DNA from: JAXMAF01 sp046350555
GTDB taxonomy: Bacteria; Planctomycetota; Phycisphaerae; Phycisphaerales; SM1A02
DNA: 64,000 bases
Reading direction: 5' to 3'
Assembly: GCA_046350555.1 (NCBI GenBank)
Contig: JAXMAF010000007.1
Coordinates: 186,001 to 250,000 of the forward strand
A program made the translations under genes and the position numbers. Shown here piece by piece: positions 1-8,701 of the stretch. The first letter of the stretch is position 1. Each line of letters starts with the position of its first letter. The notes beneath the pieces are model-generated. The model was not told where the DNA came from, made no database searches, and saw only the letters and a list, made by a program, of their open reading frames with translations.

Positions 1-447
1 AGCGCCTCTCCCATCACCCTCCTTCCGGGTGACGACGACAACGACGGCGACGTCGACATCAACGACGTCACCTGGCTGGTCTTCCAGTTCGGAGGCCCCG
101 CCAAGGCGCCGACCTGCTTCCCGATCTTCCCCGCCGATCGCGACGCCGACTTCGGCAACAGCGGCTTCGTGGGCATCCAGGACTACTCGGCGATGACGCC
201 GCAGTTCCTGACCGTGTCGTCGTGCGCCTGCGCGCTGCCCGAGCTCGGCGAGCCCGAGGAGTTCGTCAAGGATCGCACCTGGCTGTCGATCGACGAGATC
301 GATCCGGCGATCGCCGCCGACGTCGACCTCAACGGCGACGGGATCTTCGACCACACCGACGTGCGCATCTTCGAGATGCGCAACGGCCTGCCGACGACCC
401 TCTCGTCGAAGATGCGCGCCCATCCCAACCACGAGCCCGGCCACTGA
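1..447 (+). CDS. C-terminal part of a secreted dockerin-type modular protein (5' truncated by window edge)
   Basis: The reading frame is open from base 1 to a TGA at 445-447, so only the last 148 residues are present. They contain three EF-hand-like calcium loops: one beginning DDDNDGDVDIND, one DADFGNSGFVG and one DVDLNGDGIFDHTD. Together these form the type I dockerin-like tail common in planctomycete secreted proteins. The segment is nearly identical to the end of the next gene (about bases 2452-2900), so the two are recent tandem duplicates. It is probably extracellular. Calcium binding and cohesin docking are inferred from the family and not shown here. Confidence 0.8.
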   Translation, partial: SASPITLLPGDDDNDGDVDINDVTWLVFQFGGPAKAPTCFPIFPADRDADFGNSGFVGIQDYSAMTPQFLTVSSCACALPELGEPEEFVKDRTWLSIDEIDPAIAADVDLNGDGIFDHTDVRIFEMRNGLPTTLSSKMRAHPNHEPGH

Positions 448-452
448 GCCGG

Positions 453-490
453 CAGGGCGAGTCCGCCGCCAGCGCGGCGGACACGCCCTG
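453..490 (+). terminator. Strong hairpin after the truncated gene
   Basis: A 17-base arm (453-469) pairs with 474-490 apart from one internal mismatch, around a 4-base loop, and begins 6 bases after the stop codon. Only a weak T-rich stretch (TCTCATT) follows. It is probably a transcription terminator or an mRNA 3'-end stabiliser. Confidence 0.55.
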
Positions 491-673
491 TCTCATTCCA
501 CACCTGAGGTTCTTCCAGGATTCCAGGTCTTTCCAATTGCCCATTTCCAGCCCCTCGGCGTCCGCGAAAGCGGCGCCGGGGGTTTCCTTCGCGGCCCTTG
601 CCCGCGGCGCAGTCCGATCACCGCACGACACCGCACGAGCGCGAGTCGAGCCCAAACTGAAGGAGTGTCCGGC
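491..673 (+). promoter_or_regulatory. Intergenic leader with Shine-Dalgarno before the second secreted gene
   Basis: This spacer ends in AAGGAG (660-665), eight bases before the ATG at 674, which fixes that start over the GTG at 665. I see no convincing -35/-10 pair in the rest. Confidence 0.45.
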
Positions 674-3043
674 ATGTTGCATCTCTCGAATTCCACCAGG
701 AACGCGGCCTCGGCCGCGATCGCCGCCGCCTGCGTGTCGGTGACGGCCCTCGCCAGCACATCCTCCACCGTGTACTTCGAGGACTTCGCCGGTGGCGGAC
801 CCCACGGATATACGTTTGCGGGGGCGACCAACCTCTGGCACGTGACGGACCTCTCGGTCTTCTGCCTCGGCAGCCCGAGTGGCTTCGGGCTCTATTACGG
901 CAACGACGCCACGTGCAACTACATCACGGGCGCCCTTGCCAATTCCGGCACGGCGACGTCGCCGACGATCGACCTGACCGCGGAGTCGGGGGCGATCACG
1001 CTCTCGTTCGACTATCGGATCGAGATCGAGAGCTTCACGTCGGCCGGATGCTTCTACGACATTCCGCAGGTGCTGGTCTCCGACGACGGGTTCGCGACCT
1101 CGACGCTCGTCGCCGGAAGGATCCAGTGCGGCGCGCCGGTGGACCTGGCGATCGGCGTGGGGTGGACCAGCGCGACGGTCGACCTGTCGGCATTTGCCGG
1201 ATCGATGATCCAGGTTCGCTTCTTCTTCGACTCCGTGGATTCGTTGTTCAACGGCTTCCTCGGTTGGGGCGTGGACAACATCCTCGTCACCGCGGGCGCC
1301 CAGCGCCTGAGCCTGGAAGGCGTCGATTGCCAGGACGATGTCTTCCCCGGTCAACCTGGTCACCAGATCGAGGTGGACCTCTGGATGCGCAGCCTCGACG
1401 GGCCGGCCACCGGCTTCCAGGCGTTTGTCGAGTTCGACGACACGCTCCTCAACTATCGAGGAGACCTGACGTCGTACACGGCCGCACCCTTCACGCTTCA
1501 CATCTTCTCCCCCGCGATTGCGCAGACGGGGGTCGGCAAGCTCACCTTCGACGGATCGGCGCCCTTCGGCGGCGGCGGGACGGCGATCGACTCGCGGCTG
1601 GTCAAGATCATCTTCGATGTCGTCGACGAGTGCGCCACGACCGAGGTCGGCTGGGACCTCGGTGGCCTCTTCGACTCCGAGCTCAGCTTCCAGGGACTTC
1701 CTCTTCCGACCAAGCTCGAAGCCACGGGCGACCTGCGGCTCGACGACACGCCGCCGATGATCACGTGCAACTCGGACGTGACGACCTACTCCGAGCTGAA
1801 CCGCACGTTGGCCGGCAACACCAACTGCACGGTCGCCCATGCCGGCGTCGGATGCAGCGATGTCGGCTGCACCGCCGTCGTGTGCACGGCGGATCCGTAC
1901 TGCTGCGACACGTTGTGGGACAGCATCTGCGCAGGCGAGGCCGTCTCGTTCTGCCCGCCGGACTTCGGTCCGTGCGGTGGCTCGATCGTGAGCTTCAGCG
2001 CAAGCGCCACGGACAACTGCGATCCCATGCCGGTCGTCGAATGCAAGGTCGGCGCCTTCCCGATCTCGAGCCCCTGCCACTTCCCGGTCGGGATCACGAC
2101 CGTCACCTGCTCGGCGACCGACGATTGCGATAACGTGACCACGTGTAGCTTCACGGTCACGGTGACCCCGGAGAACAAGGTCGCGATCAACGTCGCGCTC
2201 TCGACGGTCGATCCATTCGTCTGCCTGCCGTTCAGCCGGTGCATCCACTTCAACACCGACACCTGCTCCGCCGCCGCGGACCTGACGTTGAGCTTCACCC
2301 CCCAGGCCTGCTTCCCGTCGCCTGGCCCCAACTACGCGACCTTCGTCGGCGACATCTTCGTCCCCTGCGGAACGTGGACGAAGCTCTGCGTGAAGGACCG
2401 CCAGCACACCAAGTGGGCCACGGCCACGCTGGTGCGCAGCGGAACCACGTACAGCGCCTCCGCGATCACCCTCCTTCCGGGTGACGACGACAACGACGGC
2501 GATGTCGACATAAACGACGTGACCTGGCTGGTGGCGCAGTTCGGGCTGCCCGCGAAGCCGCCCACGTGCTTCCCGGTCTTCCCCGCCGATCGCGACGCCG
2601 ACTTCGGCAACAACGGCTTCGTGGGCATCCAGGACTACTCGGCGATGACGCCGCAGTTCCTGACGATGTCGTCGTGCGCCTGCGCGCTGCCCGAACTCGG
2701 CGGGCCCGCGGAGTTCGTCAAGGATCGCACCTGGCTGTCGATCGACGAGATCGACCCGGCGATCGCCGCCGACGTCGACCTCAACGGCGACGGGATCTTC
2801 GACCACACCGACGTGCGCATCTTCGAGATGCGCAGGCGGCCTGCCGACGACCCTCTCGTCGAAGCTGCGCGCCCATCCCAACCACGAGCCACACCGCTAG
2901 GTCCGCCCCCGCGATCCGTCGGGGCCTCGTCGCGCGCCCGTCCCTCGGCGCGACGACGCCCCGACGGCGGTCCAGCGGCTGCGCGTGAATCGAGCCTGTC
3001 TTGGGCTGCAATCGACACGTGCTGTCCGCCACGGGGCGGGTGA
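674..3043 (+). CDS. Secreted modular protein: cohesin-like, Cys-rich unit, HYR, dockerin-like; C-terminus frameshifted
   Basis: The product is 789 residues. An Ala-rich signal peptide covers about the first 30. A beta-sandwich region follows, then a cohesin-like module (about 215-350, including GFQAFVEFDDTLLNY), one Cys-rich unit with CC and WD signatures (about 375-425), a HYR domain (about 430-500) and three EF-hand-like loops at the end. ATG 674 is chosen because AAGGAG lies eight bases upstream. Compared with the copy at 1-447, one extra base near 2834 shifts the frame. The ancestral ending would run LPTTLSSKLRAHPNHEPHR to a TAG at 2898-2900, while the actual frame runs on in low-complexity sequence to 3043. 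The role is unknown. Surface adhesion or scaffold assembly is inferred from the modules. Confidence 0.85.
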   Translation: MLHLSNSTRNAASAAIAAACVSVTALASTSSTVYFEDFAGGGPHGYTFAGATNLWHVTDLSVFCLGSPSGFGLYYGNDATCNYITGALANSGTATSPTIDLTAESGAITLSFDYRIEIESFTSAGCFYDIPQVLVSDDGFATSTLVAGRIQCGAPVDLAIGVGWTSATVDLSAFAGSMIQVRFFFDSVDSLFNGFLGWGVDNILVTAGAQRLSLEGVDCQDDVFPGQPGHQIEVDLWMRSLDGPATGFQAFVEFDDTLLNYRGDLTSYTAAPFTLHIFSPAIAQTGVGKLTFDGSAPFGGGGTAIDSRLVKIIFDVVDECATTEVGWDLGGLFDSELSFQGLPLPTKLEATGDLRLDDTPPMITCNSDVTTYSELNRTLAGNTNCTVAHAGVGCSDVGCTAVVCTADPYCCDTLWDSICAGEAVSFCPPDFGPCGGSIVSFSASATDNCDPMPVVECKVGAFPISSPCHFPVGITTVTCSATDDCDNVTTCSFTVTVTPENKVAINVALSTVDPFVCLPFSRCIHFNTDTCSAAADLTLSFTPQACFPSPGPNYATFVGDIFVPCGTWTKLCVKDRQHTKWATATLVRSGTTYSASAITLLPGDDDNDGDVDINDVTWLVAQFGLPAKPPTCFPVFPADRDADFGNNGFVGIQDYSAMTPQFLTMSSCACALPELGGPAEFVKDRTWLSIDEIDPAIAADVDLNGDGIFDHTDVRIFEMRRRPADDPLVEAARPSQPRATPLGPPPRSVGASSRARPSARRRPDGGPAAARESSLSWAAIDTCCPPRGG

Positions 3044-3079
3044 CCGTCCCGACAAGAGTCACTGGAAAAGGAGTTCGTC

Positions 3080-5074
3080 ATGTTGGCACCGTCTCGAGTC
3101 GTCCGCGCAGCCGCGATCGTCCTGGCTGTCGGTTCCGCCGCCCAGGCCCGTTCGGTCGATCTTGGGTTCTCGCCACTGACGCAGTCGGTCCCGCTCGGCG
3201 CATCCGTGAACGTGAAGATCGTGGTCTCGTCTCCGGGGCCGGCTGGGCAGCCATGGGATGCACTCGATGCGATCATCAAGTGGGATCCGACCTTCCTCAA
3301 GCTCACCGGCACGACGCAGGTCGGTGCCGGCGCGACGTTCTTTCTCACCGGATTCCTGCCGGATCCGGACGGTGTGAACTCCAACACGATGGACGGGACG
3401 GTGATCTTCTCCGCCCTCGCGCCTCCCGGCCAAACGGTGATCGCACCGCCGGCGCCGGCGCAACTCGTGGTGACGACGCTCAAGTTCCAGGCGCTGGTCC
3501 GTACCCCCGACACCCTCGTCAACTACCTTCCCTCGATCGGGCTCTTCGGCCACACCGCGGTTTATCTCGCCGGAGGCCTCGTCACAGGCGACATCAGCGC
3601 CGTCGCGGAGGTCGAGATCCTGACCGCGGTCTGTCCCGGCGACGGCAACTGCTTCACGGTCCACGGCACGCCCGGCTGCGAGGACGGGGCGTGCTGCGAC
3701 CTGATCTGCGCCTTCGATCCGCACTGCTGCCTGACCCAGTGGGACGCGACCTGCGTCGACGAGGCGGCGCTCTTCTGCGTGGGCTGCGGCAATCCCAATG
3801 CCGGCGACTGCTGCGCAGCCCATCCCGATCCCTTCTGCGACAACCGCACCTGCTGCGACCTCGTCTGCGCAATCGACGCGACCTGTTGCAGCAGCGCATG
3901 GGACCTCGCCTGCGTCAACGCGGCAGCCACGTTCCCCCAGTGCGGCTGCGCCGTCGCGTGTCCGCCAAGCCTGCACAACTGCTTCACCGTCGGTCCCGCC
4001 GGATGCAGCGACGTGGCCTGCTGCGACGCCGTGTGCGCCATCGATCAATCCTGCTGCACGACGGCGTGGGACGCGAACTGCGTCGCGCTCGCGTCGCAGC
4101 TCTGCGACGGCTGCGGCGACCCCGCCGCCGGCGACTGCTGCGCCGCCCACGCCGATCCCTTCTGCAACGACCGGACGTGCTGCCTCGCGGTGTGCGCCGG
4201 CGACTCGTTCTGCTGCCTGATCGCGTGGGATTCGACCTGCGCCGGCGAGGCGTTCGAGCTCTGCGATTGCCCGTGCCCCGACAGCCCCCATAACTGCTTC
4301 ACCGCGGGCATGCCGGGCTGCGCGGATGAATCCTGCTGCGGCCTGGTCTGCGCCATCGACGGATACTGCTGCGTCGTCGCGTGGGACAGCGTCTGCATCG
4401 GGGAGGCGAGCACGCTCTGCAACGGCTGCGGCGATCCCGCCGCGGGAAGCTGCTGCGCCGTGCATGGCACGCCCTTCTGCGACAACCGCGCCTGCTGCAC
4501 GCAGGTCTGCGCAATGGACACGTTCTGCTGCGACACGGAGTGGGACGACATCTGCGTCGCCGAGACGCTGAGCTTCCCGGCATGTGGTTGCGACCCGTGC
4601 CTGGCAAGCAACGAGACCTGCTTCGATGTGCACGCCACGCCCGGCTGCGAGGATTCCGCCTGCTGCACCGCGGTGTGCGACATCGATCCCTCCTGCTGCG
4701 GTACCGCATGGGACATCGACTGCAAGAACGCGGCCAACGTGCTCTGCGGCGGCTGCGGCGACCCGGCCAGCGGCAACTGCTTCTGCCCGCACCCGAACGT
4801 GGGCTGCAACAACGCGACCTGCTGCCGGACGGTCTGCGCGGTCGATCCGTTCTGCTGCGAGGTGCAGTGGGATGGCTTCTGCGCGGACGAGGCGAACATG
4901 CTCTGCACATGTCGCTTTGACTTCAACAACGACGGTCTCGTCGACGGCGCCGATCTCGGACTGCTGTTGGCCGCATGGGGCACGAACCAGTGCCCGTACG
5001 ACGCCAACAACAGCGGCAGCGTCGACGGCGCCGACCTCGGACTGCTGCTCGCGGCGTGGGGACCGTGCCCATAG
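3080..5074 (+). CDS. Secreted protein with cohesin-like domain, eight Cys-rich units and a dockerin-like tail
   Basis: The product is 664 residues and is preceded by AAGGAG (3068-3073). A signal peptide ends near residue 24 (AQA-R). Residues ~25-180 resemble a cohesin/beta-sandwich module. Residues ~184-610 hold eight units of ~53 residues, each with the pattern CC..VC..D..CC...WD..C...A...C and about ten cysteines. The units alternate in two subtypes, giving four pairs. The tail has two calcium loops, DFNNDGLVDGADLG and DANNSGSVDGADLG. The high, evenly spaced Cys content implies disulfide-linked modules outside the cytoplasm. The same unit occurs once in the preceding protein. No enzymatic motif is visible and the function is unknown. 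Confidence 0.85.
   Translation: MLAPSRVVRAAAIVLAVGSAAQARSVDLGFSPLTQSVPLGASVNVKIVVSSPGPAGQPWDALDAIIKWDPTFLKLTGTTQVGAGATFFLTGFLPDPDGVNSNTMDGTVIFSALAPPGQTVIAPPAPAQLVVTTLKFQALVRTPDTLVNYLPSIGLFGHTAVYLAGGLVTGDISAVAEVEILTAVCPGDGNCFTVHGTPGCEDGACCDLICAFDPHCCLTQWDATCVDEAALFCVGCGNPNAGDCCAAHPDPFCDNRTCCDLVCAIDATCCSSAWDLACVNAAATFPQCGCAVACPPSLHNCFTVGPAGCSDVACCDAVCAIDQSCCTTAWDANCVALASQLCDGCGDPAAGDCCAAHADPFCNDRTCCLAVCAGDSFCCLIAWDSTCAGEAFELCDCPCPDSPHNCFTAGMPGCADESCCGLVCAIDGYCCVVAWDSVCIGEASTLCNGCGDPAAGSCCAVHGTPFCDNRACCTQVCAMDTFCCDTEWDDICVAETLSFPACGCDPCLASNETCFDVHATPGCEDSACCTAVCDIDPSCCGTAWDIDCKNAANVLCGGCGDPASGNCFCPHPNVGCNNATCCRTVCAVDPFCCEVQWDGFCADEANMLCTCRFDFNNDGLVDGADLGLLLAAWGTNQCPYDANNSGSVDGADLGLLLAAWGPCP
3630..4912 (+). 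repeat. In-gene tandem array of eight ~160-bp Cys-rich coding repeats (four pairs)
   Basis: Eight units of about 53 codons lie head to tail inside the gene at 3080-5074. Odd units carry NCFTV, NCFTA or TCFDV starts. Units 2, 4 and 6 carry a DCC or SCC start with a DPFC or TPFC motif, and unit 8 is intermediate (NCFCP). The real period is therefore a ~320-bp pair, consistent with growth by unequal crossing-over of pairs. Confidence 0.85.
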
Positions 5075-5180
5075 GCGACCCCGGCCTCCGGCGTGCCCGC
5101 ATGTGATCGTTTTGAAATGGCCAGCATCGGTCCATCGACGACCGGCTGGGTGGGATCGAGACAACATACAAGGAAAGGAA

Positions 5181-8060
5181 ATGGCAACGATGCAGTCTCA
5201 GCTTCTCTCCATCGTGGCGGCATGCGCGCTGACAAGCCCGCTGGCCGCCTCAGAGGTCAACACGAGTGCACTCTCGCAGAATGGATGGTTCTCCGACGAC
5301 ACGCGCGCCGACGGCACGGGCACGCAACCCGCGGGCACCAACCTCAAGAGCAACACGTTGACCGACCTCCCCGAGCAGACCTCCGGGACGGCGCTGCACG
5401 ACGCCGACATCCTCGCGCAGATCATCTTCGGCGTCGCGCCGGGGACGGTGCCGGTGACGACGCATGGCGGCGCCGTGCACCTGCGCATCGGTCCGTCGGG
5501 CTCGGGAAAAAGCCAGATCTCGCACCGCAAGGACGACGCCGGCGGCCACGGCCCGGGCAGCGGCTTCGGACCTGGCTTCATGGCCCAGTACTCCTGGATG
5601 GGCGACGGACCGTCGGCGATCACCGCCTCGCTCAAGTTCGGCATCAAGACGGCGGAATTCGGTTCGACGCCCGTCTCGCCGCGCACCGGCGAGAACGTCT
5701 GGGACAAGGTGCTCATCTACGAACCCGGCAACGGCAACGGCACCCTCTCGGACGGCGTCTGGCACACCGAGACGATCAACTACACGACGGGCAAGTGGTG
5801 GTTCTTCGACCGCAAGGCCGGCGCCGGGACGATCGGCATGCCGCTCACGCTCTCGGCCATGTCGACCTCCGCCTTCGTCTTCTCCGGATCCAAGACGATC
5901 AAGGACGTCTACGACCTGATCACGGCGCCGGGCGCCAAGATCACCAGTGTCCAGTTCGGCATCGGCTCGGGCAACGCCGACGGCAGCGTCTACGTCAACC
6001 AGCTCGACACGAACGTCTACCGCTCCGGCATGCTCACCACCTTCGGAACGGGCTCGCCCTACGACCAGAACGTGACACCGGACGTCATCTTCGGCGCCGG
6101 CAACGCGAACGGTTCCTACACCGTCGATCGAAGCAACGGCGTCGAGCTGGGCATGCGCGGCAAGCTGCGCTTCCCGTCGCTGAACGTCTTCAACAGCAAT
6201 GGCGACGGAACCTACACCTTCAACACGGGATCCGGCACCGGCAGCCCGCCGAATCCAGAATGGAACTTCGAGTGGTCGGTCAACACCGACTGGAACGGCA
6301 CGTCGTCGTATCTCCTCGACGACCTGAACTACGAGATCGGAATGGACTTCGATCCGGGCGCGGGAACGAACTACCTCGTCTTCGACCCGATCACCATCGG
6401 CGAGGTGATTCCGTTCATCCCGCCCGCGCCGCCGGTGGTCTTCTGGGATCACTCCATCGGCACCAACGCCACGCCCAATGGCGGCGGCGCCGAGGCCGTC
6501 AGCGGCCCGACCTACGCCGCGCTGCTCGCGGCCAACAACGTCGCCCAGAACTCATGGCGCATGACCTTCTTCGACGAGTTTCCCTTCACCTTCAACCCCG
6601 CCGTCAACGGGCGCTACGAGTTCTATCTCTCCGCCTTCGACGGCGCCGCGCGGGTTGCGCGGACGGCCATCACGATCTTCGCCCTCGACAAGGTCACCCT
6701 CACGCTCGAAGGCGACGCGTGCCAGACGACGGACCAGGATCCGGTCACGCCGGGCACCCAGATCAAGGTCACACTTCACGTGCGGAATCCGGACCACGTC
6801 AACATCACCGGCTTCCAGGCGTTCCTCGACTTCGACGAGACGATGATGACGTACGTCGCGGCGACCAGCAGCTACTCGGCGTCGCCGTTCGTGCTCCACA
6901 TCACGCCGACCGCGTCCGCGGAGTACCCCTCGCCCGGATCCGGCAAGTTGCGGCTGGACGGCGCCACGATGCCGCTCTCTCCGGCGCTCACCGACGATGC
7001 GCTCCTGGCGACGCTCTACTTCACCGTCTCGTCCTGCGTCGGATCGTCGGTGGCGTTCGACCTGACACAGCCGTTCTCGTCGGAGACCAGCTTCGGCGGC
7101 TCTCCGATCATGACCGATCTGCTCGACTCCCCCACCATCGTCTCCGACACCGTGCCGCCGGTGATCGGTGCGCACGCCAACATCACCCAGCCGGCCGACG
7201 CCGGAAGCTGCACGCAGGCGGTGGTCACCTACACGGCGCCGTCGGTGACCGACAACTGCGACGCCTCGCCGACGCTTGTCTGCTCGCCGCCGAGCGGATC
7301 CATCTTCCCGGTCGGCACGACGACGGTCACCTGCATCGCGACCGACGACTGCGGCAACCAGTCGATGTCGACGTTCACGGTGACGATCACCGCGACCAAC
7401 GCCGTGGATGTCGTGGTCGAGCTCCAGGGCTCGGGTCCCGCGTCGCGCTGCATCTACTTCTCGACCGACACGTGCAGCGCCAACACCAGCGTCACGCTCT
7501 CGTTCACCGGGACGGCGCCGTCCGTCGTCTCCGCCACGATCGAGGTGCCGTGCGGCGTCTACTCGAGCCTGTGCGCGAAGGACAAGCAGCACACGCAGTG
7601 GGACAGCTCGCCGCTGACGATCATGGGCGCCAAGTACGTGGCCACGTCGACGCTCATGCTCGGTGCGGGCGACACCGACAACGACGGCGACGTCGACATC
7701 AACGACGTCACGCTCCTGGTGGCACAGTTCGGCACGCTGGCCGCGCCCGGCGGATGCCCGTGGGACGGAACGCGCAACGCGGACTTCAGCAACGATGGTG
7801 TCATCGGCTCCCTCGACTACTCCATCCTCTCCGGGAGCGGCAACTGGCTCACGACGTCGTCGTGCGCGTGCTCGCTGCCGCTCGAGGGCGGCGGAGAGCC
7901 GAAGGATCCGGCGGGCTGGGTCCTCGTCCACGACGCAACGACCGCCGCCGCCGACCTGAACCACGACGGTCGGGTCGATGTCCGGGATGTCGAGGTGCTC
8001 GAGCAGCGTCACGGCTTGTCGGGCGAACTCTCCAAGCACATGCGCAACAAGTGGCACTGA
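5181..8060 (+). CDS. Large secreted modular protein: N-terminal beta domain, cohesin-like, HYR, dockerin-like
   Basis: The product is 959 residues. ATG 5181 follows a purine-rich AGGAAAGGAA, and a second ATG three codons later is possible. A short signal peptide (MATMQSQLLSIVAACALTS) precedes ~480 residues of unrecognised, probably beta-rich sequence. A cohesin-like module follows (about 505-640, with GFQAFLDFDETMMTY), then a HYR domain (about 660-740) and three EF-hand-like loops (TDNDGDVDIND, DFSNDGVIGS, DLNHDGRVDVRD). Its second half parallels the gene at 674. It probably acts at the cell surface, with substrate unknown. The stop codon lies inside a dispersed repeat. Confidence 0.85.
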   Translation: MATMQSQLLSIVAACALTSPLAASEVNTSALSQNGWFSDDTRADGTGTQPAGTNLKSNTLTDLPEQTSGTALHDADILAQIIFGVAPGTVPVTTHGGAVHLRIGPSGSGKSQISHRKDDAGGHGPGSGFGPGFMAQYSWMGDGPSAITASLKFGIKTAEFGSTPVSPRTGENVWDKVLIYEPGNGNGTLSDGVWHTETINYTTGKWWFFDRKAGAGTIGMPLTLSAMSTSAFVFSGSKTIKDVYDLITAPGAKITSVQFGIGSGNADGSVYVNQLDTNVYRSGMLTTFGTGSPYDQNVTPDVIFGAGNANGSYTVDRSNGVELGMRGKLRFPSLNVFNSNGDGTYTFNTGSGTGSPPNPEWNFEWSVNTDWNGTSSYLLDDLNYEIGMDFDPGAGTNYLVFDPITIGEVIPFIPPAPPVVFWDHSIGTNATPNGGGAEAVSGPTYAALLAANNVAQNSWRMTFFDEFPFTFNPAVNGRYEFYLSAFDGAARVARTAITIFALDKVTLTLEGDACQTTDQDPVTPGTQIKVTLHVRNPDHVNITGFQAFLDFDETMMTYVAATSSYSASPFVLHITPTASAEYPSPGSGKLRLDGATMPLSPALTDDALLATLYFTVSSCVGSSVAFDLTQPFSSETSFGGSPIMTDLLDSPTIVSDTVPPVIGAHANITQPADAGSCTQAVVTYTAPSVTDNCDASPTLVCSPPSGSIFPVGTTTVTCIATDDCGNQSMSTFTVTITATNAVDVVVELQGSGPASRCIYFSTDTCSANTSVTLSFTGTAPSVVSATIEVPCGVYSSLCAKDKQHTQWDSSPLTIMGAKYVATSTLMLGAGDTDNDGDVDINDVTLLVAQFGTLAAPGGCPWDGTRNADFSNDGVIGSLDYSILSGSGNWLTTSSCACSLPLEGGGEPKDPAGWVLVHDATTAAADLNHDGRVDVRDVEVLEQRHGLSGELSKHMRNKWH

Positions 8061-8163
8061 TACGGATTCCACTCGACCTCCATGCGTTCGACCCCCTGCC
8101 CACAGCGGCGTCTCACGGCCGAATTGGGTTGGGTGGGGCGCGAGAGTCAACCGGGACGCGCAT
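8057..8163 (+). repeat. Dispersed ~105-bp repeat family A, copy 1
   Basis: This copy starts at the TGA of the preceding gene (8058-8060) and shares most of its length with 51793-51880 (+) and 62523-62632 (-). The core ATGCGTTCGACCCC and the end GGGACGCGCAT are the best conserved parts. All copies point the same way as the gene upstream of them, and a hairpin follows each one. Confidence 0.8.
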
Positions 8164-8192
8164 AAGTCTTGGTTCCGTCTCGTCACCACGAG

Positions 8193-8222
8193 GCCGGGGG
8201 CGATCGCAAGATCGCCCCCGGC
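8193..8222 (+). terminator. Perfect 13-bp hairpin downstream of the secreted-protein cluster
   Basis: GCCGGGGGCGATC (8193-8205), a GCAA loop and the perfect complement (8210-8222) lie 132 bases after the stop codon. There is no long T tract. Probably a terminator or 3'-end stabiliser. Confidence 0.5.
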
Positions 8223-8388
8223 ACCTGCCCGACGGGGATCGTGGCGCATACTTGTTCCGGCGGAGTCATCCCCGCCACCCCCGTGCTTCGCGGGACGCTG
8301 CGAAGCGTGAGAGCCCGGCGGCGACCGTCACGTCGCGACGGCTGGGAAGGCCAGGGTTCGGCGAGGCCAACGCTCGCCGGCCCGCTCG

Positions 8389-8403
8389 AAAAGGAGGTGG
8401 TCC
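8389..8403 (+). promoter_or_regulatory. Exceptionally long Shine-Dalgarno sequence
   Basis: AAAAGGAGGTGGTCC can pair with about 14 consecutive bases of the 3' end of the 16S rRNA encoded in this window (AAAGGAGGTGATCC region at 52079-52094), with one G-U pair. The AGGAGG core is seven bases from the GTG at 8405. Most genes in the window have little or no Shine-Dalgarno sequence, so this is an outlier. Confidence 0.6.
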
Positions 8404-8404
8404 G

Positions 8405-8443
8405 GTGAACAGCAGTGACCGTTACCAAGGGCTGTGCGGCTGA
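8405..8443 (+). CDS. Possible 12-residue peptide (leader or regulatory small ORF)
   Basis: GTG at 8405 opens VNSSDRYQGLCG and ends at TGA 8441-8443. The case for translation rests on the very long Shine-Dalgarno sequence at ideal spacing. The region after the stop is rich in potential stems and ends in a strong terminator at 8587-8626, so this may be a self-contained transcript of ~200 nt encoding a small peptide or acting as a regulatory RNA. I do not recognise the peptide. An unrelated structured RNA that only mimics a ribosome site is also possible. Confidence 0.4.
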   Translation: MNSSDRYQGLCG

Positions 8444-8586
8444 GATGCCGCTGGTCCGCTGATGCGGACGCCCGACGGGGTCGCACCCCAATCGGCAGAT
8501 CACGGCGCCCGTGGCGTCCGGACAACCGGACTCGTCCACGCGGCCGGACTTCCAATGATCGAGTCGTGCAGCCCGATAGAACGAAG

Positions 8587-8626
8587 CCGCGGCGGCGATG
8601 CGAATCGCCGCCGCGGTCGTTTCTTT
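8587..8626 (+). terminator. Rho-independent terminator
   Basis: A perfect 13-bp stem (8587-8599 with 8604-8616) is closed by a GCGA tetraloop and followed by TCGTTTCTTT. It is the clearest intrinsic terminator in the window and would end a plus-strand transcript carrying the small ORF at 8405. Confidence 0.75.
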
Positions 8627-8701
8627 GCGCACGAGTGCGCGGGACGCGCGCGCGGGACGGCGGGACGCGGGGAACGATGCGCGGCGTCGCGACGGGACGC
8701 T

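Noticed and set aside
329..2881. Very long open frames opposite or overlapping real genes (for example minus strand 329-2881, and 13.0-13.7, 22-23 and 35-37 kb)
   Set aside because: High G+C makes stop codons rare. These frames have Arg/Ala/Gly-rich composition and no motifs, and they overlap recognised proteins.
8405..8700. Read-through of the TGA at 8441 as selenocysteine
   Set aside because: The frame stays open only because of G+C content. I see no bacterial SECIS-like stem-loop next to the TGA that I could defend, and no selenoprotein family match.
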